From Denitrovibrio sp. (GTDB lineage Bacteria; Chrysiogenota; Deferribacteres; Deferribacterales; Geovibrionaceae): a DNA stretch of 64,000 bases. A program made the position numbers and the translations under genes. The stretch covers positions 346,372 to 410,371 of the forward strand of contig PKTN01000004.1 in the NCBI GenBank assembly GCA_002869185.1, written 5' to 3'. Positions within the stretch are counted from its first letter, which is position 1. Each line of letters begins with the position of its first letter. The notes under the pieces were generated by a model that saw only the letters and a list, made by a program, of their open reading frames with translations, was not told the DNA's origin and searched no databases. Shown one piece after another: positions 27,044-36,296 of this stretch.

Positions 27044-28477
27044 TCAGGAGCCTTTGATGTTGATAGGTAGGCGAATAATGAATTTTGCACCAACGCTAGT
27101 GTTCATTGCAGTTAAAATCCCTTTGAAATAATCTTCAATGATAACCTTTGACATATAGAGACCTATACCTGTCCCTTGGGATTTATGTTTGGTAGTGAAA
27201 TATGGGTCGAAAATTTTTGATATTGGATCAACTTTTATCCCACCAGCATTATCTTCAACTGCTATAGATATATGATGTTTTTCCAATTCTACACTAACCT
27301 TTATTATACCCTGATTCCTTGTCCCTTCGAAAAGATCGAGTGGGTTTTGTATGAGGTTCATTATCACTTGTTTGAGCTTAGAGCTACTCCCTTTTACATT
27401 AAGAGTATCGATACATTTAGGCTTTGATTGCTTATCTAAGAAATCAAATGTACTTTCACCGCACTTACAGTTCATTTGGAGTTCAACGTGATTTTTCTTA
27501 AGTCTAGCATCGAGAAGAGACAAAGTAGACATTAGTGACTCAATGATATTGAAACAGCCGTCAGTACTGTTATCTCTAAAGAAACTTAAAAAATCATCTA
27601 TTGTGTCGGACATGTATGAAACAGTCTTAAGAGCAATATGTTCATTCTCGTCATGTCCATTTTTCGATTTTATATCCTCTGGCATATCCATCAACATATC
27701 TTGTATGATCAGATTCAAAACATTCAGCGGTTGTCTCCACTGATGTGCGATAGCGTTAATCATCATTCCCATATCTGAGAATCGTTTATTTTCAAATAAC
27801 ATATATTCGTTTTTAAGTCTCTTCTCTGTTTCGTCACTAACACGTTTTTCAAGGAACATATTCATATCAGATAATTTCATATTTTTTTGAAGTAGCTCAT
27901 CTTCCATAGATTTAATATTAGTGATATCCATTAGGGCTAGGAGAAAATAGACGTTATCATCATCAGCCATGTATGGTTTAAGCTCACACTGAACCCATTT
28001 ATTCGTGTTGTCTCTTAGCTTAAGTTCTAGCTCAAATTTTTCATAGGTGAGATTCTTGCTTACTGTGTGTAAAGAATCAAAAAGTTGTGCATGGCAAGTT
28101 GAACTGATAAAAACAACCAATGGTTTGCCACATACTTTAAGCATGTCAATATCAACCATATCTGAGAATTCTCTGTTAGATTTTTTGATCACACATTTAG
28201 AGTCAATAATGAGATAGCCCACAGGTGCATCGTTAAAAAGCCTAGAGAAGTTTTCTTTTTCTTTGAATAGATCGTCTTGAGAAGTAAGCAATTCTTCAAA
28301 TTGTAGCTCAAGCTCTGTTTGATAAGTTAGAAGTTCGTGTACAAGTTTTTTTTGTTCAAAAGCAGCGTCTTTATCAGTATCAGAAGTATTTTGAGAATCT
28401 ACAAGGGCTTCTGCCCTTTTTCTCAAAATCTCTAGCTTTTTTTGTTTTTCGTTTAATTGTTTGTTCCCATTCATCAT
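27044..28477 (-). CDS. Cytoplasmic PAS sensor histidine kinase
   Basis: 477 residues, no membrane helix. An N-terminal coiled coil (to ~85; KLEILRKRAEALVDSQN) is followed by a PAS domain (~90-200; FNDAPVGYLIIDSKCVIKKS, with PAC-like ALMDITNIKSMEDEL), another coiled coil, the H-box AIAHQWRQPLNVLNLIIQDM (H about 241) and an ATPase domain: MNLIQNPLDLFEG, DNAGGI, FDPYFTT, GTGIGLYM. Between H-box and N-box is a Cys-bearing insert (NCKCGESTF...SKPKC), also found in the kinase at 54990. It diverges from the CheB-CheR fusion across 59 bp, and such PAS kinases are common partners of CheBR-PAS proteins. The ATG has no clear Shine-Dalgarno. Confidence 0.85.
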   Translation of the reverse strand: MMNGNKQLNEKQKKLEILRKRAEALVDSQNTSDTDKDAAFEQKKLVHELLTYQTELELQFEELLTSQDDLFKEKENFSRLFNDAPVGYLIIDSKCVIKKSNREFSDMVDIDMLKVCGKPLVVFISSTCHAQLFDSLHTVSKNLTYEKFELELKLRDNTNKWVQCELKPYMADDDNVYFLLALMDITNIKSMEDELLQKNMKLSDMNMFLEKRVSDETEKRLKNEYMLFENKRFSDMGMMINAIAHQWRQPLNVLNLIIQDMLMDMPEDIKSKNGHDENEHIALKTVSYMSDTIDDFLSFFRDNSTDGCFNIIESLMSTLSLLDARLKKNHVELQMNCKCGESTFDFLDKQSKPKCIDTLNVKGSSSKLKQVIMNLIQNPLDLFEGTRNQGIIKVSVELEKHHISIAVEDNAGGIKVDPISKIFDPYFTTKHKSQGTGIGLYMSKVIIEDYFKGILTAMNTSVGAKFIIRLPINIKGS

Positions 28478-28536
28478 GTGATTATGTTAGCATAAATAAA
28501 ATCTAATTAACAATAATTATCTGTGAGGCTGTTGAT

Positions 28537-31500
28537 ATGAATAGAACGGATGACTTTAATCTACCTACGCATTATGTAGCTGTAGGAGCGTCTGCTGGCG
28601 GGCTTGAGGCTATAGAAAGTTTTTTTAAACATATGCCAGTAAACACTGATTTGGCTTTTATCGTTATACAACACCTCTCACCAGACTATAAAAGCTTGAT
28701 GGTAGAGCTTTTATCCAAGCATACAGACATGCCAGTGAAAAGAGCAGAGGATGGTATGCTAGTAGAGGCTAATAATATATATCTTATTCCACCTAAAAAG
28801 AATCTCACAATATTCCATAGCAAACTGATTTTGAATGACCAGCCTATGCAAAGAGGCATCAATCTTCCGATAGATATATTTATGAAATCACTTGCAGAAG
28901 ACCAGGGTGATAAATCTATAGGTATTATACTCTCTGGTACTGGAAGTGACGGGATGCGTGGCATTAAGCCAATTAAAGAGTGTGGTGGTATGGTAATGCT
29001 GCAGAGTGAAGACACTGCCAAGTTCGACGGAATGCCTAAGAGTGTCATTTCAACTGGACTTGCTGATTTCATACTCGCTCCTGAGGATATGCCAGAGACC
29101 ATTCAAGAGTTTGTAAAACATCCAAAGATGACAAAGAAGAATAGCAGTGACGATGATGAGGATCTTACGAAAATCTTTTCTCTCCTGAGAGATGCAACAA
29201 AAGTTGATTTTACTTATTATAAACCTTCAACAGTCCTCAGAAGGATTGAACGAAGGATGACGGTTAATCAGTTTCTTACACTACATGATTACGTTAGATA
29301 TATGGAGAGAAGCACTAGAGAAGTTAATGCACTATACAGAGAATTACTCATTGGTGTTACAAACTTTTTCAGAGATAAAGAGGCTTTCCAGTTCTTAGAA
29401 GAATCAGCAGTCACAAAGATAATTAAAGAGAAGGCGAAAGAGCAGAATGAAGAGATTAGGGTATGGATTGCAGCCTGCTCCACAGGTGAGGAAGCATACT
29501 CTCTTGCTATAGTCTTTTTGGAAAAGATGGAAGAACTAGGTATTAAGCTCAAACTCAAAATATTTGCTACAGATGTTGATAATAATGCAATCGTCTATGC
29601 GGGGAATGGGGTTTATCCTGAAAGTATCAGTGCTGATTTTGATAATGTAATTCTTAATAAATATTTCACACATAAAGATGATGCGTTTGTTATTAGCAGA
29701 GCTGTTAGAGAGCTGGTAGTTTTCGCTCAACACAACCTTATAAAAGACCCTCCTTTCACAAAGATAGACCTTATAAGCTGTAGAAATGTCTTGATATATC
29801 TTCAGCCTGTCTTACAGAAGAAAGTCTTAGAGATGTTCAGTTTCGCCCTTAATACTAATGGATACCTATTTTTAGGAACAAGCGAGACAACTGGCGAGCT
29901 TTCAGACTGCTTTGATGTGCTTCATGCTAAATGGAAGGTTTATGCATCAAAATACAGACGGAAAATGATCTCTTCAGAAAGGGATCCTATAATGATAGGT
30001 GGCTCACCTGTTAGATTAACATCTACAAGAATGGATGGAAATACTCAGGCTTTGAGGCACTATGAAAACGAAAAAATTTATGAAAGGTTACTAGACAGTG
30101 TTGTAGCTGATTACGCGTCACTAGTACTTGTTATAAATGAACAACTAGAGTTACTTCACTCTCTCGGTAATACGAATGCTTTTATACAGCTACCATCAGG
30201 AAAGATGACGAATGACATCACCAAGATGGTGATAAAAGAGATAACTATCCCTCTGGCTACAGGCATTCAAAAGGTGATTAAGTCTAGAGATGAAGTTAGG
30301 TATTCAAGTATACAAATTGACATAAACGGTATTAGTAAAGAGTTTCGTATGCGTATTAAGCATCTCCCTCTGAAAAAGGGGAGAGAGCCTCTTATTGCTA
30401 TTATGATTGAAGAGACTGTAAAGCATACTACAGAAAGTACTGGTTCTTCTATCGTTAATTTTGATGTTGGAGAAGAGGCGGAGCAAAGGATTCAGGATCT
30501 TGAACAAGAGCTACAGCTAACGAAAGAGAGCTTGCAGGCAACTATAGAAGAGCTCGAAACATCCAATGAGGAGCTTCAAGCGACAAACGAAGAATTGTTA
30601 GCGAGTAACGAAGAGCTACAAAGTACTAACGAGGAACTACAGTCAGTTAATGAAGAGCTATACACAGTTAACGCTGAATATCAGAACAAGATCACAGAAC
30701 TAACAGAACTAAATAATGATTTAGATAACCTGCTAAGCTCAACTCAGATTGGAACACTATTTTTAGATGAAGATTTGACTATCAGAAAATTTACCCCACT
30801 AGTTATAAATCTATTCAGGATAATTGAAAGTGACATAGGTCGTTCACTCGAAGATATTAGACATTCTATTGTGAACATTGATGTACATGAAAAAGTGCAC
30901 GAGTGCCAATCTAAACAAATGCCTATAGAAGCAGAGATTGAGACTTCTAGTGGAAAATGGTATCTGATGCGTCTAATTCCATATCATATAGCCCCAAATA
31001 TTTATTCGGGAGTTACAATTACTTTCATCGGTATTGACGAAATAAAAAAGTATCAGCAAGATTTGTTCGCTGCTAAAGAATTACACTTAAGCACTGAGAT
31101 CGCAGCAAGGTTTGGTAGTTGGGTTTTGGATTTAAGAACTGAAGAGCTAAAATGGAGTAACATCGAGCAAGTGTTTGGGCTTGAATATATGGATTTTGAT
31201 AATAAATACTCAACATTCCTTGACATAGTGCATCCTGATGATAAAGCAGGCTTGTTGAGTGCTGTTGATGACGCAGTGAAGAATGATTCTGAATATGAAT
31301 ATGAACATAGAATTATTACTCCAAATGGAGAAGAGAAATGGATCAGAGAGAGTGGTAAAGTTGTTTTTTCCGCTGATGGAACTCCTGAGAAACTCTTAGG
31401 TGTCGCACGAGACATAACTAAAAAATATGACCTTATAAGCGACCTAGCTCATACTCGCTCAACTTTGGAGGGGATTCTTCATGCCGCACCTGTTGGCATT

Positions 31501-31860
31501 GGCTTGTCAGTTGATAGAATCATCCAATTTTCAAATGAAAATATGACGGCTATTACAGGGTATACTCAGAATGAGCTAGATGGGCTCAGTTTCGAATCTT
31601 TGTTTGTAACTAAAGCAGAATGTGCTCGTGTATTTAAAGAGGGTGTAGATAACATACTAGCTAGCAGTGTTGCGACTATACATACGATATGGCTCACAAA
31701 AAACAAAGAGAAAAAGAATATACTCATTACATTTGAGTCTATAGATAAAGATGATGCATCAAAAGGTATAGTATTTACAGCCTTAGATTTGCATATTTTA
31801 TCTGGAGTTTGCAACAAGATGAGGGAGACTGGGCATTGTGCCTTGAGTATTAAAAAATAG
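28537..31860 (+). CDS. CheB-CheR-PAS fusion signalling protein
   Basis: 1107 residues. CheB methylesterase domain (1-~195): AVGASAGG (Ser19), VIQHLSPD (His46), [10 protein letters not shown] (Asp). CheR methyltransferase (~205-475): [23 protein letters not shown] (SAM loop), [17 protein letters not shown] long coiled coil (~645-710) of the repeated type [10 protein letters not shown] follows, then two or three PAS/PAC modules to the C-terminus ([35 protein letters not shown]). There is no response-regulator receiver domain on CheB and no kinase domain at the end, so it probably works with the divergent PAS kinase. It is likely to modify a chemoreceptor or other Cache/PAS signalling protein. 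GAGG lies eight bases before the ATG. Full catalytic motifs suggest both enzymes are active. Confidence 0.92.
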   Translation: MNRTDDFNLPTHYVAVGASAGGLEAIESFFKHMPVNTDLAFIVIQHLSPDYKSLMVELLSKHTDMPVKRAEDGMLVEANNIYLIPPKKNLTIFHSKLILNDQPMQRGINLPIDIFMKSLAEDQGDKSIGIILSGTGSDGMRGIKPIKECGGMVMLQSEDTAKFDGMPKSVISTGLADFILAPEDMPETIQEFVKHPKMTKKNSSDDDEDLTKIFSLLRDATKVDFTYYKPSTVLRRIERRMTVNQFLTLHDYVRYMERSTREVNALYRELLIGVTNFFRDKEAFQFLEESAVTKIIKEKAKEQNEEIRVWIAACSTGEEAYSLAIVFLEKMEELGIKLKLKIFATDVDNNAIVYAGNGVYPESISADFDNVILNKYFTHKDDAFVISRAVRELVVFAQHNLIKDPPFTKIDLISCRNVLIYLQPVLQKKVLEMFSFALNTNGYLFLGTSETTGELSDCFDVLHAKWKVYASKYRRKMISSERDPIMIGGSPVRLTSTRMDGNTQALRHYENEKIYERLLDSVVADYASLVLVINEQLELLHSLGNTNAFIQLPSGKMTNDITKMVIKEITIPLATGIQKVIKSRDEVRYSSIQIDINGISKEFRMRIKHLPLKKGREPLIAIMIEETVKHTTESTGSSIVNFDVGEEAEQRIQDLEQELQLTKESLQATIEELETSNEELQATNEELLASNEELQSTNEELQSVNEELYTVNAEYQNKITELTELNNDLDNLLSSTQIGTLFLDEDLTIRKFTPLVINLFRIIESDIGRSLEDIRHSIVNIDVHEKVHECQSKQMPIEAEIETSSGKWYLMRLIPYHIAPNIYSGVTITFIGIDEIKKYQQDLFAAKELHLSTEIAARFGSWVLDLRTEELKWSNIEQVFGLEYMDFDNKYSTFLDIVHPDDKAGLLSAVDDAVKNDSEYEYEHRIITPNGEEKWIRESGKVVFSADGTPEKLLGVARDITKKYDLISDLAHTRSTLEGILHAAPVGIGLSVDRIIQFSNENMTAITGYTQNELDGLSFESLFVTKAECARVFKEGVDNILASSVATIHTIWLTKNKEKKNILITFESIDKDDASKGIVFTALDLHILSGVCNKMRETGHCALSIKK

Positions 31861-31892
31861 CATACACCATAGATAAGTATTTTTGTATATTA

Positions 31893-31921
31893 AGGCCTCA
31901 GCGATTGCTGGGGCTTTTTTT
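31893..31921 (+). terminator. Terminator of the CheB-CheR gene
   Basis: GCCTCAGC-GATT-GCTGGGGC followed by seven T. The core is identical to the hairpin at 23671. Confidence 0.9.
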
Positions 31922-31943
31922 ATTTAAGCTCATTTACTTAAAA

Positions 31944-31972
31944 ACAAAAAAGCCCATCCGAAGATGGGCTTT
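31944..31972 (-). terminator. Leftward terminator, probably the original terminator of the tRNA-Gly/Cys transcript
   Basis: AAAGCCCATC/GATGGGCTTT, a perfect 10-bp stem with a four-base loop. On the minus strand it ends in six T. It sits 12 bp left of the copy of the tRNA-Cys 3' end at 31985, exactly where the tRNA terminator would be if the R-M islet were removed. Confidence 0.75.
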
Positions 31973-31984
31973 AATTGATGTTGA

Positions 31985-32005
31985 AAAGAGGCGACGCCCA
32001 GGATC
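31985..32005 (-). repeat. attL-like copy of the tRNA-Cys 3' end
   Basis: 21 bp, with core GAGGCGACGCCCAGGATC, are identical to 35179-35199, which is the 3' end of tRNA-Cys plus 4 bp. After the repeat the sequences diverge. It marks the left border of a ~3.2-kb R-M islet. Confidence 0.8.
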
Positions 32006-32140
32006 AAGTGCGCCCTACTTAACTTGATTATAGTGATTAATAAGCAGAAAACTATACAAGTATAAGTTGTGATGCAATATCCTTAGTGTTAATATTGCCG
32101 TGTTAGTTGAAGTGCATTAAATAGTATTGTGAGGTAAAAA

Positions 32141-33526
32141 ATGAGGGATGCAATTTTTGATTCGCAATTATCTAAAGATATGAATTTAGAAAAGTTGATA
32201 GCTTTGTTTAAATCAAATGGAGCAAACAGGATAATATATAAAAGACTCTCTCCCAATGACAATAGTAAGAACCAGCCGTATATGGGTAACCATTTAACAA
32301 ATTTATCTTTCATTCCGACTGGTGAAATTCAGGATACTAAATCAGATTCCAAGAAAATATCTGATCCAAAAAGAAAGATAAAATATCTTGCAAATCTTGA
32401 ATTTAACTGGATGGATGGGGAAGGTCGGCTTTTCGAAGCTCCAAATGCTAAATTGATATATTACCCACAATATCCTGAAGTCAGACTTTCAGGTTTCTTG
32501 CAAGGATGTTCTATTAACTCAGGTGGATGGATGGATCCCAAAATATACGGCAGAGATGAGGGTAGAGTATTATTATTTGGTATTAATAGTCGCGGTGTAA
32601 TTGCATTTCTTGCTATCCCAGATTCGAATTTAGCCAGAGAAATAGAAGCGGTTGATGAAAATAATTTTGATCTTACAGGCATTTTTAAGGAAATTACTAT
32701 TGATAGCAGTATAGGGCATGATTCGAAGGTCTTATTACTTGAAGAATTAAAACGTATTCACTTGTCAGAATGGATAGATAGTAAAAGACTTAATTCTGAT
32801 GGAAATCTCCAGTCATATTTAGCACAGAATGGAGGTGGATATACACTTGAAGCTGAATTGGGCATAAAACCCAACGGTGATGCTAACCCTGATTTTTATG
32901 GCTGGGAAGTAAAGCAATTTGCAGTTAATAATTTTGCGAAAATTGGTAATAAAGCCTTGACATTAATGACACCTGAACCAAATGGTGGAGTGTATGTAGA
33001 TGAAGGAGTGGAGCGTTTTGTCCTTGACTATGGTTATACCAAAAATGATGGGGAGAGATATGATTTTACAGGTATACATAATTATGAAAAAATACACGCG
33101 CGAACAGGTTTAAAGCTTATTTTACATGGCTATGACTATGACTCAAATACTATCACTAAGGCTGATGGGTTTGTTGGTTTAATAACTGCTGGTGAGAATA
33201 TTGCTGGCAGCTGGAGTTTTGCAAAACTAATAGGACATTGGAAACGTAAACATGCTAAAGCAGTTTATGTGCCTTCAATGTCAAGGATGTAGGACGATAT
33301 TAAGCAGTATCATTATGGAAATCATATTAGATTGTTTCAGAATACAGACTTCTATCTTTTTCTACGGGCTGTTTACGAAGGAAAAATATATTATGATCCT
33401 GGAATAAAGCTTGCTAGAAGAGATGCTAGGTATGTGTCAAAAAGAAGAAGTCAGTTTAGGGTAAAATCGAATGATTTAGTTAATATTTATAAAGAAAAAG
33501 AAGAATTAGATTTATTATCAGTGTGA
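32141..33526 (+). pseudogene. MvaI/BcnI-family type II restriction endonuclease interrupted by an in-frame TAG
   Basis: Read through the TAG at 33290-33292 the frame gives ~461 residues. The first 383 hold the nuclease core: GGGYTLEAELGIKPNGDANP followed by DFYGWEVKQF, i.e. the catalytic D-x(n)-E-x-K (D..E-V-K), and LILHGYDYDS, SFAKLIGHWKRKH, AVYVP. After the stop, in the same frame and without an indel, comes the family C-terminus: YGNHIRLF, DFYLFLRAVYEGKIYYDPG and KRRSQFRV. The MvaI family cuts CCWGG- or CCSGG-type sites, which fits the downstream cytosine methylase. With the amber the enzyme loses ~78 C-terminal residues, so it is probably dead or weak; the catalytic residues lie upstream of the stop, so residual activity cannot be excluded. 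GAGG six bases before the ATG supports the start. Confidence 0.82.
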
Positions 33527-33538
33527 ATATATTATGTG

Positions 33539-33582
33539 TTGCTCTGGGTTAAACTTGTGATATACTGTCACTAGGTTAACCC
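33539..33582 (+). promoter_or_regulatory. Methylase promoter overlapped by nested inverted repeats
   Basis: TTGCTC (33539-33544), 16 bp, TATACT (33561-33566). Around the -10 lies GTGATATACTGTCAC (GTGA/TCAC arms), and outside it GGGTTAA (33546-33552) and TTAACCC (33576-33582). This looks like an operator by which the methylase N-terminal domain or another protein could repress the gene. Confidence 0.5.
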
Positions 33583-33598
33583 ATATTTGGAGTTTGTC

Positions 33599-34969
33599 AT
33601 GCATAATGATTTGGTGTTACTAAATAGATTGCTGGAAATATATGAACAAAGGTACATCGCTGAGTATTTAAATGAAATAGGTGATGATTGTTGGAATAGA
33701 GAGAAAATCAACAGGTGGCTTAATGGCAAAACAACTACAAAATTTTCTTTTTCAGAATATGAAGCTCTTCAAAAGCTACTTCCAAAACAAAAAGTAAATT
33801 CTAATGATTTCAGTTTTATTGACTTATTTGCTGGTATTGGTGGGATAAGAAAAGGTTTTGAGTCTGTTGGAGGTCAATGTGTCTTCACAAGTGAATGGGA
33901 TAAATTTGCTATTAAGACATATAAAGCTAATTATAGTAATTGCTCTGAGCATGTTTTTAATGAAGATATCAAGGATATAACTTTAACTAATAAAGAGAAT
34001 ATTGCAGAAAATGAATCGTTTGAGCGTATAGATAACATGATTCCTGATCATGATCTTCTTCTTGCAGGTTTTCCATGTCAGCCTTTTTCATTAGCAGGTG
34101 TGTCTAAGAAAAATGCACTTGGCAGATCGCATGGTTTTGCATGCCAGACTCAGGGGACATTGTTTTTTGATATTGCAAGAATTTTGGAAGTTAAGAAACC
34201 CGTAGCTTTTATGCTTGAAAATGTTAAAAATATAAAAGGGCATGATAAAGGGAATACTTTTAAAATTATCATTAAAACACTAGAAGAACTTGGATATTTT
34301 GTGGCTGATATTGATATTACAGGTTCTGCTGATCCTAAAATTATTGATGGTCAGAATTTTCTGCCACAACACAGAGAGAGAATAATACTAGCAGGTTTTA
34401 GAAAAGACTTGAATGTTCATGAAGGCTTTACTCTTAAAGATGTTAAGCAGTATTTTCCAGAAGTTAAGCCTACACTTTTAGATATTCTTGAGAAAAAAGT
34501 TAATCCTAAGTACATCCTCACTGAAAGACTTTGGGAATATCTTTATAACTATGCAAAAAAGCATCAGGCAAAAGGGAATGGATTTGGATATGGCTTAGTT
34601 GATCCAGATAATAAATCCGTTGTAACAAGAACATTGTCAGCAAGATACCATAAAGACGGTTCTGAAATACTAATAAACAGAGGATGGAATTTTGAATTAG
34701 GCGAAAGAGATTTTTGGAATAAAAAGAATCAGGCTAATCGCCCAAGAAGGTTAACTCCGAGAGAGTGTGCAAGGTTAATGGGGTTTGATAAACCAAAAAA
34801 ATCTAGTTTTCTGATTCCTGTATCAGACACTCAAGCTTACAGGCAGTTTGGTAACTCTGTATGTGTTCCTGTATTTGAATCAGTTGCTAAACTTATGAAG
34901 CCCTATATTCTTAGAGCTAAAGATAAAGATAAAAAGATGATAGCTGAAAAAGAAAGTGTTTTAGTTTGA
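33599..34969 (+). CDS. DNA (cytosine-5) methyltransferase of the type II R-M islet
   Basis: 456 residues. N-terminal ~75 residues form a small helical, HTH-like domain ([33 protein letters not shown]), as in Dcm/EcoRII-type enzymes. The C5-MTase motifs follow: [31 protein letters not shown] (catalytic Cys), [47 protein letters not shown]. By its MvaI-type partner it probably protects CCWGG-like sites. The start is ATG 33599, with GGAG six bases upstream, not the TTG at 33587. It ends TGA-TAA. Base composition is more AT-rich than neighbouring housekeeping genes, consistent with transfer. The methylase is intact while the nuclease is broken. Confidence 0.93.
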   Translation: MHNDLVLLNRLLEIYEQRYIAEYLNEIGDDCWNREKINRWLNGKTTTKFSFSEYEALQKLLPKQKVNSNDFSFIDLFAGIGGIRKGFESVGGQCVFTSEWDKFAIKTYKANYSNCSEHVFNEDIKDITLTNKENIAENESFERIDNMIPDHDLLLAGFPCQPFSLAGVSKKNALGRSHGFACQTQGTLFFDIARILEVKKPVAFMLENVKNIKGHDKGNTFKIIIKTLEELGYFVADIDITGSADPKIIDGQNFLPQHRERIILAGFRKDLNVHEGFTLKDVKQYFPEVKPTLLDILEKKVNPKYILTERLWEYLYNYAKKHQAKGNGFGYGLVDPDNKSVVTRTLSARYHKDGSEILINRGWNFELGERDFWNKKNQANRPRRLTPRECARLMGFDKPKKSSFLIPVSDTQAYRQFGNSVCVPVFESVAKLMKPYILRAKDKDKKMIAEKESVLV

Positions 34970-35133
34970 TAAAGAACTTTCAATAGGTGAATTAATTTCA
35001 TTCATGCCTGAAAATTCTTGGAGAAAAACTTTGAATGTTTAAAATCAACGGTTTCAGCCAGATTTGACCCTTTATTTGTCTATTTCAATATAAATACTAG
35101 ATACATCATTTTTACATCACAATAGATAAAAAG

Positions 35134-35160
35134 AAAGCCTCAGCGATTGCTGAGGCTTTT
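35134..35160. terminator. Bidirectional hairpin terminator between methylase and tRNA-Cys
   Basis: AAAGCCTCAGC-GATT-GCTGAGGCTTT, perfect 11-bp stem, T-rich on both strands. The core matches the hairpins at 23671 and 31895. The 164 bp left of it (34970-35133) hold no gene I can recognise. Confidence 0.88.
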
Positions 35161-35178
35161 TAAGTTGTTGATAGATTT

Positions 35179-35199
35179 AAAGAGGCGACGCCCAGGATC
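35179..35199 (-). repeat. attR-like repeat inside the 3' end of tRNA-Cys
   Basis: Same 21 bp as 31985-32005. Here it completes the functional tRNA-Cys gene, as expected when an element integrates at a tRNA 3' end and restores it. Confidence 0.8.
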
Positions 35200-35253
35200 G
35201 AACTGGGGTACACGGATTTGCAGTCCGCTGCCTAACCACTCGGCCACGTCGCC
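35183..35253 (-). tRNA. tRNA-Cys (GCA)
   Basis: The minus strand folds as a cloverleaf: acceptor GGCGACG/CGTCGCC, anticodon loop CTGCAAA with GCA, T-loop GTTCGATC, discriminator U73 as usual for tRNA-Cys. CCA is not encoded. Confidence 0.96.
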
Positions 35254-35301
35254 AACTATTCGAAAGTAAAAAGACCGACCTAAATAAGCCGGCCTTCAAA
35301 A

Positions 35302-35374
35302 AGCGGGTGACCGGACTCGAACCGGCGACCTCAACCTTGGCAAGGTCGCGCTCTACCAGCTGAGCTACACCCGC
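35302..35374 (-). tRNA. tRNA-Gly (GCC)
   Basis: Acceptor GCGGGTG/CACCCGC, D-arm AGCTCAGCTGGTAGAGC, anticodon loop TTGCCAA with GCC, T-loop GTTCGAGTC, discriminator U. Lies 48 nt upstream of tRNA-Cys on the same strand. Confidence 0.97.
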
Positions 35375-35386
35375 GAAAGGATGTAT

Positions 35387-35415
35387 TTTATATCGTATTA
35401 TCTGATTTCTGTCAA
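35387..35415 (-). promoter_or_regulatory. Promoter of the tRNA-Gly/tRNA-Cys operon
   Basis: Minus strand: perfect TTGACA (35415-35410), 17-bp spacer, TATAAA (35392-35387), 12 nt before the tRNA-Gly 5' end. Confidence 0.85.
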
Positions 35416-35448
35416 CTAATTATTTGGAAAAAAAGATAAAATATGATT

Positions 35449-35588
35449 GTCACTCTGAGGATAGCGAAGCTTGACGTAGGAGTCTCAAACCAAAATTAGA
35501 ATATAGATTAATAATCACTGTGACCATAGCCTTTGATAATCTAAACGCCTGAGATCCTTATGCCTACTACAGCAGACTCAGGATGAGT
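35449..35588. repeat. ~140-bp palindromic intergenic repeat, copy 2
   Basis: Left end GTCACTCTGAGGATAGCGAA; right end, inverted, TTACTCATCCTGAGTCTGC. The centre has TCACTGTGA as in copy 1 at 11107. Both copies sit between convergent or co-oriented gene ends and outside coding sequence. Confidence 0.6.
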
Positions 35589-35603
35589 AAGAGTTATAAG
35601 AAA

Positions 35604-36296
35604 TTAACTTGTGACATCTTTGCAGAAGACAGTCCCTTCTTGGAATCCGCCAGCAGTTTTGTATGTGGAAGTATAGCTGAACCCTGCTTCAACAAAATCT
35701 TTTCTAATAGCTTTACCAGAAGAATAGGTTGCAACCTTGCCGCTTGGATTACAAAGATTGTAGACTGATTTAAAGACATCTAATGTCCACATCTCAGGGT
35801 TTTTCCTTTTACCGAACGGATCAAAATATACAACGTCAAACTTCCACTCAATATTTTCCAAGATTTCTCTAGCGTCACCTATGGCTATATCTAGACGGAT
35901 ATTTTTGTACTGTCCAGCTACAAATAGTTTGCGCAGGGTTTGATAACCACGTATAGGCCAGAGATAGGGTGTGTCGCGTATGGTGTCAAACAGGGATGCC
36001 TGACGCTCTACGGTGACTATGTGGATATTATAAGGGGTTTCTATGTCTAAGAGCTTATCGATCGTTACAGCGAGATTGCTCCCGCCACCGAGGCATATAT
36101 CCAATAGCTGGACGTCCTGTTTACGTACAAGATCATCTATGCCACTTGAGTTATAGAATTTATGCAGAGATTCAGTGTATGCACCGACACTTTTTGCTCT
36201 ATACCCCTCGTGGTAGTCCATACTGTAGAGGGAAATAGATCCATCCGCAGTGATGAGGGGTTTATTGCTACCTTTTAATGGGACTAAATTCGGCAT
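35604..36296 (-). CDS. MnmC-like (DUF752) SAM-dependent methyltransferase
   Basis: About 230 residues, equivalent to the N-terminal methyltransferase half (MnmC2) of E. coli MnmC without the FAD domain. LLDICLGGGSNLAVTIDK is the SAM loop, VVYFDPFGKRKNPEMW the catalytic Asp/Pro-Phe region, ATYSSGKAIRKDFVEAGF and GGFQEGTVF the C-terminal signature. It would methylate nm5U34 to mnm5U34 in tRNA, as in bacteria that carry a stand-alone MnmC2. Start ATG 36296 is preferred to the TTG two codons upstream; it overlaps the nadB end by 29 bp. Last gene of a leftward operon with nadB, an outer-membrane protein and a radical SAM gene. Confidence 0.85.
   Translation of the reverse strand: MPNLVPLKGSNKPLITADGSISLYSMDYHEGYRAKSVGAYTESLHKFYNSSGIDDLVRKQDVQLLDICLGGGSNLAVTIDKLLDIETPYNIHIVTVERQASLFDTIRDTPYLWPIRGYQTLRKLFVAGQYKNIRLDIAIGDAREILENIEWKFDVVYFDPFGKRKNPEMWTLDVFKSVYNLCNPSGKVATYSSGKAIRKDFVEAGFSYTSTYKTAGGFQEGTVFCKDVTS

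Noticed and set aside
33332..33526. Separate 64-residue gene after the nuclease
   Set aside because: It is in the same frame as the nuclease, directly after the amber codon, and carries the MvaI-family C-terminus; it is part of the broken gene.
34970..35133. Remnant gene between methylase and tRNA-Cys
   Set aside because: A 25-codon open stretch exists, but it has no RBS, no recognised similarity and soon ends; not annotated.
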